Below are positions 1 to 5,293 of a DNA stretch of 7,401 nucleotides, piece after piece (position 1 is the stretch's first letter; each line of letters begins with the position of its first letter). The notes below the pieces were generated by a model. The model had not been told where the DNA came from. It did not search any database and was given only the letters and a program-made list of their open reading frames with translations. Source of the DNA: Syntrophobacterales bacterium (GTDB lineage Bacteria; Desulfobacterota; Syntrophia; Syntrophales; UBA6807); the NCBI GenBank assembly GCA_021159265.1, contig JAGGSD010000274.1, positions 1 to 7,401 on the forward strand, written 5' to 3'. The position numbers were made by a program, and so were the translations under genes.

Positions 1-61
1 GTTAAGTAATATGAAACACTTGTAACACATTTGCAGATTTGAGTTACTTGAAAGCCCCGCT

Positions 62-78
62 ATGCCGTTTTACGGCAT
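62..78. other. Short perfect hairpin (7-bp stem, TTT loop)
   Basis: ATGCCGT pairs perfectly with ACGGCAT across a three-base TTT loop. No T-run follows on the + strand (the next bases are TGTAATGAG), so it is not a convincing intrinsic terminator. It could be the end of an upstream transcription unit outside the window or a small palindromic repeat. No function is assigned. Confidence 0.4.
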
Positions 79-181
79 TGTAATGAGAAGGAAATCAGAC
101 CCTCTGTTGAAATGGGTACAATTCACGTAATGTCATATAATAACAATGTGTTAAGCCACTTTTATCAAAATGACTTCCTTG

Positions 182-308
182 AAAGTCAAAAAACTCCCTC
201 TCCCTTGATGGGAGAGGGTAGGGGTGAGGGTGAATACAGCGCTATTTCAAGTAGTTATGTCCCCCTCCCCTTTATCCCCTCCCACGAGGGGAGGGGAAAT
301 CTGACTTT
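182..308. repeat. GC-rich double-hairpin intergenic repeat with short terminal inverted repeats
   Basis: Two separate perfect hairpins are seen. CCCTCTCCC/GGGAGAGGG (196-204 with 210-218, 5-base loop) is followed by a G-rich stretch (219-232). TCCCCTCCC/GGGAGGGGA (275-283 with 289-297) is preceded by C-rich sequence. The outer ends, AAAGTCA (182-188) and TGACTTT (302-308), form a 7-bp inverted repeat that may mark the element boundaries. The composition is unlike the AT-rich surroundings. Elements of this style are common, high-copy intergenic repeats in several bacterial phyla. No open frame for a transposase is present, so at most it is a non-autonomous (MITE-like) element. Confidence 0.6.
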
Positions 309-386
309 TTACAGGTTCATCATTTTTTAATTGTGAATGAAATAGTACCTCTTCCAGTTAAAATCAATCATTAAAACGATCTGGTC

Positions 387-403
387 TTGGTATGGTATTT
401 GCT
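387..403 (+). promoter_or_regulatory. Sigma-54 (RpoN) -24/-12 promoter for the pilus operon
   Basis: TTGG (387-390) and TTGCT (399-403) give the diagnostic GG-N10-GC spacing, with GG at 389-390 and GC at 401-402. The whole stretch fits the degenerate consensus YTGGYRYR-N4-TTGCW. Transcription would start near base 414. That leaves almost no leader for a GTG start at 419, but about 29 bases before a TTG at 443, which has a good AAGGAG in front. RpoN control with an NtrC-type activator is well known for type IV pilus genes (PilR and FlrC-like systems). No activator binding site was recognised. This is a motif match only, though a full one. Confidence 0.6.
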
Positions 404-430
404 TAGCTTGTAATTGCCGTGAAAAAACAA

Positions 431-436
431 AAGGAG
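431..436 (+). promoter_or_regulatory. Ribosome binding site AAGGAG that points to a TTG start at 443
   Basis: AAGGAG lies 6 bases before an in-frame TTG (443). The upstream GTG (419) has no purine-rich sequence in front of it (GCTTGTAATTGCC). Together with the predicted transcription start near 414, this favours TTG-443 as the true start of the first gene. Confidence 0.5.
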
Positions 437-442
437 AGTGGT

Positions 443-2332
443 TTGGTTTCAAAGAAAGAACTTTCTTCAACTGAAAAATTGCTTGATGTTATACGAAACA
501 GAGAGACATCCGATGATTTTGTGATCTCTTCCGTCTCCTCCACCCCATTTGGAAAAAAAAGCAAGTCATCACTGTTAAAAGCTTTACATCATAATAAGAA
601 AATTTCAATCGGTGTTGACATCGGGCGCCGTCATTTGAGGTGTATTAAGGTGGCAAGACTTTCCGATAGTGACTGGAAACTCCTTGATTACGCGATTGTT
701 CCGTTAAGAACTGACATTTCAATGGGCACTCCTGATTTTGCAGATTTTTTGAAATCCGAGCTCGATGAATTTTGTGATTCCATAAAAAAGCCTAATCTAT
801 GGGCAAATATGTCCTCGGCCCACGTTGAAGTAGCTTCTATTCTAATACCAAAAGTTGCAAAGAAACAAATCGAAAGAGCTGTCTACTGGACTGCCCAGAA
901 AACGATATCCTTAAAAGGGAAGGATGTTGTTTTTGATTTTGAGATAGAGGGAGAAGTTGTCGAAAGAGGAATAACCAAACTTGCGGTAATGACTTATGCC
1001 GCTCCCAAAAAAGAAGTACAGAATATGAAAGAACTTTTTGAGAGTATTGGCTATCCCCTTAGTGGCCTGACGATAGCCCCTTTTGGAACTCAAAATTTAT
1101 TTAAAACAAACTGGATGCCTTCCTTCGAGCAATCAATAGCTATTCTTTACATCGACAGAGGGTCGTCGCGTATAGATATTTATTCCAGAGGCAATCTAGT
1201 TCTAACCCGTGGAATAAAGGCAGGAATAAACAGTATGGTTCAAGAACTCATGGAAGCATATAATGAGAAATTGAAATTTGTGCCACCCGATGAATCCGGG
1301 GCTGGTCAAACAATATCTCCTGATGAAGTCGGCGAAAATAAGTTTATGGATATGAAGAACGCAAGAGAGTTGCTCTATGGTTTAAGCCCGGATTCTCCTT
1401 CTACTGCGGAGCTCAGGGTCCGCTTTGGACTTGATGAGCATTCCATATTTAAGATGACCACTCCCGCTTTAGGTAGATTAGTCAGACAGGCAGAGAGAAC
1501 CTTTCAATACAACACAATGAATCTTGGAAATGAAAGGGTAAATGCCGTATATGTTTCCACTGAAATGAATGTATACAAACCCGTTGTTGATTACATTGGT
1601 GATGATTTGGGAATCGAAAGAGATGTATTGGATCCCCTCGAACCCACGAATCCCTTTGTTAATGAAATTACCGCTAATCTTTCCATGTCGGACAGGGTTT
1701 CTCTTGTGCCGGCGCTCGGTGTTGCATTATCGGATGTAACTCGCACACCTAATCTGCTCTTTACCTATAAAGACAAAGTAAAACAGTCCAATATGGTAAA
1801 GGGCGGGCGGGCAATATTTGTGGCTTTAACTATTGTTTTGATATTTTGCGTCGGAGTTCTTTTTGTGATTGGGGATATTGCAGACCGGAAGAAGACCGAG
1901 CTCGCAAAACTTGAGAAACAATTGAAAACGGGTATTCAAATTGACGAAAGAGTTCTCCCCCTGTTTGTTTCAAAAGTGCAAAAGGATAAAAAATATTTAA
2001 AGGAGTATAGCGAGAGATATCTGGGGATGGCAGCCATAGGCGAATTGTCTCTCCTTACCCCTGCTAATATCAGACTTCTTGACGTTACGGTTCGTATAAA
2101 AACACCTTCAACAAAAAGCGGGAAAACAAATATTCGTGATTTAACAATAAAAGGAGTTGTTTCAGGAAAAGTGGAGTCGTTTGAAGATTCGCTGGTAAAA
2201 TACGTCCTTAAGTTGCAAAGTTCTCCCATGTTCAGTGATGTGAAAATTGATAAAAGCAGCACAGAGTCCTTTGAAAATATGGAATTGCTTCGATTTACAG
2301 TAACTGCTAACTTTATTCAGGATTTGATATGA
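443..2332 (+). CDS. mshI: PilM-PilN fusion protein (MshI/GspL-like) of type IV pilus assembly
   Basis: This is an inner-membrane alignment-complex protein that joins a cytoplasmic actin-like PilM module to a periplasmic PilN module (629 aa from TTG-443, 637 from GTG-419; numbers here count from TTG-443). A Ser/Lys-rich tail (1-52) precedes the PilM module: phosphate-1 motif SIGVDIGRR (55-63), phosphate-2 region YIDRGSS (236-242) and a C-terminal PALGVALS (423-430). A PNLLFTY stretch (436-442) resembles the INLLP peptide at the N-terminus of free PilN. A membrane segment (about 456-478), a short coiled segment, and a PilN fold (about 530-629) with its strand-helix-strand pattern follow. The adenosine-loop Gly pair of PilM is replaced by S-T-E (372-374), so ATP binding is doubtful. 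An extra segment at 272-337 lies between phosphate-2 and the adenosine loop. The layout resembles GspL of type II secretion, but the neighbours fit an MSHA-type pilus. The stop overlaps the next gene's ATG. Family assignment is firm; the symbol is by synteny. Confidence 0.85.
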   Translation: MVSKKELSSTEKLLDVIRNRETSDDFVISSVSSTPFGKKSKSSLLKALHHNKKISIGVDIGRRHLRCIKVARLSDSDWKLLDYAIVPLRTDISMGTPDFADFLKSELDEFCDSIKKPNLWANMSSAHVEVASILIPKVAKKQIERAVYWTAQKTISLKGKDVVFDFEIEGEVVERGITKLAVMTYAAPKKEVQNMKELFESIGYPLSGLTIAPFGTQNLFKTNWMPSFEQSIAILYIDRGSSRIDIYSRGNLVLTRGIKAGINSMVQELMEAYNEKLKFVPPDESGAGQTISPDEVGENKFMDMKNARELLYGLSPDSPSTAELRVRFGLDEHSIFKMTTPALGRLVRQAERTFQYNTMNLGNERVNAVYVSTEMNVYKPVVDYIGDDLGIERDVLDPLEPTNPFVNEITANLSMSDRVSLVPALGVALSDVTRTPNLLFTYKDKVKQSNMVKGGRAIFVALTIVLIFCVGVLFVIGDIADRKKTELAKLEKQLKTGIQIDERVLPLFVSKVQKDKKYLKEYSERYLGMAAIGELSLLTPANIRLLDVTVRIKTPSTKSGKTNIRDLTIKGVVSGKVESFEDSLVKYVLKLQSSPMFSDVKIDKSSTESFENMELLRFTVTANFIQDLI

Positions 2333-2865
2333 AAGACAAGTTGTTAAACATGATTCCTGTTCGCAATCTTCTCTATCTTGTAATCTGCATAGTTGTTATT
2401 GGGGGTTTTATCCTTTTGATTATTTATCCCTCTTACAAGTCATTGAATAGACTGGAAACGGAGATTGCTAACATTGAACAACGCATAGACACTCAGAAGA
2501 CACTTTTACCACTTTATATGAAACTGATAAAAAAGAGTGAGGCGATGGTTCCCGCTATGTTTTCGCTTCCAGAAAAGAAAAAACTTACTGATAACAATCT
2601 CGATTTAATCCCATCGGTATTTAAGGAAATAGCAAGTGAATCGGGCACCAGAATTGTATCCGTAAAGCCGGATTTTACCACGCTTGCAAGAAATAAAGAA
2701 ACTATATTAATAAACGCAACCGTGAGAGGAAATTTTTTTAATTTCCGCAAATTCTTGATCGAACTCGGAAAAATTTCTTATATGAAACAGATAGAGGAAA
2801 TACGAATTCAGCAAAGGACGGCAGATAAAGAATTTAACCTGAAAATATGGCTAAGGGTGGGTTGA
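2329..2865 (+). CDS. mshJ: PilO/MshJ-like inner-membrane alignment protein
   Basis: This is a bitopic inner-membrane protein of 178 aa, close to the usual PilO length. A short cytoplasmic tail (1-12) is followed by one transmembrane helix (about 13-33), a charged coiled-coil stretch (about 37-70) and a periplasmic ferredoxin-like domain (about 92-178). That domain ends in the alternating strand pattern typical of PilO (FKEIASESG, then NATVRGNFFNFRKFLIELG, then a final LKIWLRV strand). PilO pairs with the PilN module through coiled coil and periplasmic domain; its partner here is the C-terminal part of the upstream fusion protein. The ATG overlaps the upstream TGA (ATGA), so translational coupling is likely, and CAGGA lies 6 bases before the ATG. 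GspM of type II secretion has the same fold, but the gene order favours MshJ. Confidence 0.82.
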   Translation: MKDKLLNMIPVRNLLYLVICIVVIGGFILLIIYPSYKSLNRLETEIANIEQRIDTQKTLLPLYMKLIKKSEAMVPAMFSLPEKKKLTDNNLDLIPSVFKEIASESGTRIVSVKPDFTTLARNKETILINATVRGNFFNFRKFLIELGKISYMKQIEEIRIQQRTADKEFNLKIWLRVG

Positions 2866-2920
2866 TTGACTCATTTTTTATCCTTTTAGTAGATTGATTT
2901 CCGATTTATTTGTGTCAAGT

Positions 2921-2926
2921 GGAAGG
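2921..2926 (+). promoter_or_regulatory. Ribosome binding site GGAAGG fixing the start at 2933
   Basis: GGAAGG sits 6 bases before ATG-2933. The longer frame opens with a TTG at 2894 that has no such signal and would add 13 residues (ISDLFVSSGRFI and the TTG) in front of the positively charged start MTRREK of the membrane anchor. The shorter form is preferred. Confidence 0.65.
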
Positions 2927-2932
2927 TTTATA

Positions 2933-3442
2933 ATGACAAGAAGGGAAAAAATTATAGTTTTCAGCATGATTCTGGTAGTAATATATGGCGCGTACGATTT
3001 ATTAATAGCCGCTCATTCTAAAAAATCTGCTCCGGTCACCGCCAGTACCGGTGTAAAGAAGTTTGTTGATGTGAGCGAAAGAAATAAATTACTGAAAGAT
3101 ATTTCAAATGTTTTAAAAGAGGATAAAATTACCGGCGCCCGGATTTACATTGCTGCCCGAGCTGAGAGAGAATGGACAAACGATCCTTTTTCAATATCAA
3201 GATTATCATCGGAAGGAAACAAGATTGCTCTGGAAAACACAATGGGGGATGGAAAGTTTGTCTATAATGGCTATCTTGAAATCGGAAATAAGAAAATTGC
3301 TATCATAAATGGGGTAGATTATCAAACAGGGGATAACCTGGAATTATGTGGATATAAAGTTAAAAGCATTAGTCCATCGAGAGTGATCATTGTAAATACA
3401 AAAAAGACGGGGAAAATAACCGTTCCGTTTTTAGAAGAGTGA
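2933..3442 (+). CDS. mshK: PilP/GspC-like periplasmic pilotin-side protein (MshK position)
   Basis: This 169-aa protein is anchored by one N-terminal membrane segment (about 7-26, after the charged MTRREK). A linker of about 80 residues leads to a compact beta domain at the C-terminus (about 109-169). That domain has the PilP/GspC homology-region pattern: YNGYLEIGNKKIAIING, then GDNLELCGYKVKSI, then RVIIVN. In these families the domain contacts the N0 domain of the secretin and links it to the PilN/PilO heterodimer. True PilP is usually a lipoprotein. No lipobox is seen here; the membrane helix is instead GspC-like or MshK-like. The gene lies 67 bases after the pilO-like gene and just ahead of the secretin, as expected for mshK. 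The family call rests on fold pattern and position because sequence in this family is weakly conserved. Confidence 0.7.
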   Translation: MTRREKIIVFSMILVVIYGAYDLLIAAHSKKSAPVTASTGVKKFVDVSERNKLLKDISNVLKEDKITGARIYIAARAEREWTNDPFSISRLSSEGNKIALENTMGDGKFVYNGYLEIGNKKIAIINGVDYQTGDNLELCGYKVKSISPSRVIIVNTKKTGKITVPFLEE

Positions 3443-3461
3443 TGCCGTAAAAAGCGAAGGG

Positions 3462-3545
3462 ATAAAGAACAAGATTCAAGGATAAAGGTTCAAGGATTAA
3501 GTTGGGTCTTTCCTTGTACCTTGTACCTTTAACCTTGTTCTTTAT
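3462..3545. repeat. Long imperfect inverted repeat between the pilP-like and secretin genes
   Basis: Two 35-base arms (3462-3496 and 3511-3545) are separated by a 14-base loop. They pair at 29 of 35 positions, and the outer 12 bases (ATAAAGAACAAG) are perfect. The transcript would fold into one long hairpin that fills most of the 118-base gap. The arms consist of AAGGATAAAGGTTCAAGG-type units, a style of repeat seen between genes in Desulfobacterota-like genomes. The run after the right arm is TTTATGTATT, not a clean T-tract, so full termination is not indicated. The hairpin could stabilise or process mRNA between the inner-membrane genes and the secretin gene. Confidence 0.75.
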
Positions 3546-3560
3546 GTATTATCCGGGGGG

Positions 3561-5189
3561 ATGATTTTGAAAGAAATTAATGAAAGAAAGAGAGTTGTTT
3601 GTTTCGTCATTGCCGCTTCGGTGCTCTTGCTGCTGTTTTCCGGCTGTGCGGGCGACAAAGAATTAAAAAAAGACCAGTTTTTTGAGAAATGGAAACTTAT
3701 GGCTCAAAAGTCCAGGGGCAGGTCACCGGCAGCAAGGGCGCGCGCCATTGAAATGCCGCCCGAACGTGAACTGAAGGAAGGGGAAACACCTCATGCGGAA
3801 AAATCTCTTCCGACAGACATGGTCAATTTCAAAATGCGTAATACTGACGTGAAGATGGTGATTCGTGCATTGGCGCGGGCGGCAAACCAGAATATATTGG
3901 TCAAATCAGATATACAGGGACGGATTAGCGTAGATTTTAATCGTGTCCCATGGAATGAAGCTTTTCTCAGTATTTTAAATTCCCAGGCACTGACATACGA
4001 GTGGGATGGTAATATTATACGAATCATGAATCTGAAAGATATGAAAGATAACCTGGAGCTGAAGGCGCTACAGGTCCGGAAAAGAGAAAAATTGCCTTTG
4101 CTGACCATGATTATTCCAGTCAATTTTGCAGATACTGAAAAGCTCTGTGAGAACGTGGCGGAATTCCTGACTAAAGACGCTAAAGGGAACCCCCGTGGGT
4201 CGGTCAAGGTTAGTGAGCATACAAACTCACTTATTATTCAGGCGACTAGGACAGATCTGAAAAAGATTGTTGACATGGTTAAAAAGATCGATAGACCAAC
4301 CACCCAGATACTTATAGAAGCGAATATTGTTGAAACAACGAAGAGTACTGCGAGAAGCCTGGGTGTTCAGTGGGGTGGTATGTATGCTAATACGTGGAAT
4401 GGCAATAATTATTTTATTACCCCAGGCGGCTCAGGTGGTGCGGTCGGCACAAATCCCGCAGTGTCGGGAGGTTATTCTCCGGCTTATGGTTCGGCAGGCA
4501 TCAGCGGACACGGGTACGGCGTCAATTTTCCTGCTTCAACGTCGGCAATAAGTGCGGCGGGCGGCGTAGGATCGCTTGGATTAATGTTTGGTAAAATCGG
4601 AGGGAGCATCCTCGATATGCAGTTGAATGCCCTGCAAAATGCCGGTAAACTCAATATCTTATCCAGCCCGTCCATTTCGACACTTGATAATCAGATGGCA
4701 TTTACCGAAAATGGTTCAAAGGTGCCATATGTATCCGTTGATAAAGATGGTAACCGGCAAGTAAAATTTGAAGATGTTGTTCTCCGGCTGGAGATTACAC
4801 CCCATGTGATCGACGGGGTAAATATCAAGATGAAAATCAATGTCAAGAAAGATGAGGTCGATGATACAAGAAATGTTCAGGGGAATCCCTATATCTACAG
4901 AAAGCAAACCGATACAACCCTGATTGTGAAGGATGGAGAAACCATTGTCATATCGGGACTTACCAAGAAGAAAAGCCAGGATAAAGGAAGCGGGGTTCCT
5001 GGGTTAAAGGATATTCCCGTTTTAGGATGGATGTTTAAAGGCGAAGATACATCTGATCAGATGGAAGAAGTGCTTATCTTTATCACTCCCCATCTTTTAG
5101 CAAGGGGTGCGGCGAGCGATGTGACAGCGTCTGAAAAAACCGGGAAAGATGAACGAGGAGCAAGGATAAAGGTAAAAGGATCAAGATAA
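3561..5189 (+). CDS. mshL: MshL-type outer-membrane secretin lipoprotein
   Basis: This protein forms the gated outer-membrane channel through which the pilus leaves the cell (542 aa). A signal peptide (10-28) ends in a lipobox-like FSGC with Cys29 as the predicted lipidated residue. A charged linker (30-84) is followed by an STN/N0 domain (about 87-157) and a single NolW/N1 domain (about 183-245, SVKVSEHTNSLIIQAT to MVKKIDRP). The secretin barrel (about 248-512) contains LNILSSPSISTLDNQMAF (363-381) and the signature VPGLKDIPVLGWMF (479-492), then EEVLIFITPHLL (502-513). A Gly/Ser/Ala-rich stretch (271-347) follows GVQWGG. The absence of AMIN domains argues against PilQ, and the short N-domain series argues against GspD; MshL fits best. 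ATG-3561 abuts GGGGGG with no spacing, so TTG-3567 is a possible alternative start. The last 12 residues are encoded inside a repeat copy. Confidence 0.9.
   Translation: MILKEINERKRVVCFVIAASVLLLLFSGCAGDKELKKDQFFEKWKLMAQKSRGRSPAARARAIEMPPERELKEGETPHAEKSLPTDMVNFKMRNTDVKMVIRALARAANQNILVKSDIQGRISVDFNRVPWNEAFLSILNSQALTYEWDGNIIRIMNLKDMKDNLELKALQVRKREKLPLLTMIIPVNFADTEKLCENVAEFLTKDAKGNPRGSVKVSEHTNSLIIQATRTDLKKIVDMVKKIDRPTTQILIEANIVETTKSTARSLGVQWGGMYANTWNGNNYFITPGGSGGAVGTNPAVSGGYSPAYGSAGISGHGYGVNFPASTSAISAAGGVGSLGLMFGKIGGSILDMQLNALQNAGKLNILSSPSISTLDNQMAFTENGSKVPYVSVDKDGNRQVKFEDVVLRLEITPHVIDGVNIKMKINVKKDEVDDTRNVQGNPYIYRKQTDTTLIVKDGETIVISGLTKKKSQDKGSGVPGLKDIPVLGWMFKGEDTSDQMEEVLIFITPHLLARGAASDVTASEKTGKDERGARIKVKGSR
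5151..5185 (+). repeat. Second copy of the AAGGATAAAGGT repeat, inside the secretin 3' end
   Basis: These 35 bases match bases 3467-3501 upstream of the secretin gene at 28 of 35 positions, with a perfect 13-base core CAAGGATAAAGGT (5160-5172). The copy is read in frame and encodes the last residues of the secretin, ERGARIKVKGSR, with the TAA stop just beyond. Two copies of the same repeat in the same orientation thus bracket the secretin gene. Confidence 0.65.
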
Positions 5190-5213
5190 AAAGTAACAGG
5201 TAAAAGGATCAAG
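5170..5213 (+). repeat. 16-base direct repeat spanning the secretin stop codon
   Basis: AGGTAAAAGGATCAAG occurs perfectly at 5170-5185 and again at 5198-5213, a 28-base step. The secretin stop (5187-5189) lies between the copies. The rest of the 104-base gap before the ATPase gene holds further repeat debris, including TTGTTCTTT (5254-5262), which is also found in the right arm of the upstream hairpin (3535-3543). No terminator or promoter was recognised in the gap. Confidence 0.6.
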
Positions 5214-5293
5214 GAAAACCCTTTGATTTTGAGCCCTTGCAGTTTTCTATTTTTTGTTCTTTCGGGTTTTCGTGACAGGTTTTTACAAAACAA

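Larger units (their letters stand above)
1..418. other. Non-coding leader region upstream of the pilus cluster
   Basis: No credible gene is seen in these 418 bases. All three forward frames close within the first few dozen bases, so at most the extreme 3' end of an upstream gene could lie here. The region holds a small perfect hairpin (62-78), a GC-rich double-hairpin repeat (182-308), an AT-rich spacer (309-386) with no recognisable signal, and a sigma-54-type promoter (387-403). The one longer open frame (112-330) is read through the repeat and is judged spurious. Confidence 0.75.

Noticed and set aside
112..330. Open frame of 72 codons on the + strand containing PSPLMGEGRGEGE
   Set aside because: It is read straight through the GC-rich double-hairpin repeat. 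The peptide is what this repeat gives in that frame, there is no ribosome site, and no domain is seen.
2866..2894. TTGACT followed 17 bases later by GTAGAT as a possible sigma-70 promoter before the pilP-like gene
   Set aside because: The -10 match is poor and the gene is tightly placed in the operon. AT-rich spacers often give such partial matches.
3791..4207. Open frame of 138 codons antisense to the secretin gene
   Set aside because: It is fully inside a well-supported gene and has no ribosome site or recognisable motif; it is a shadow frame.
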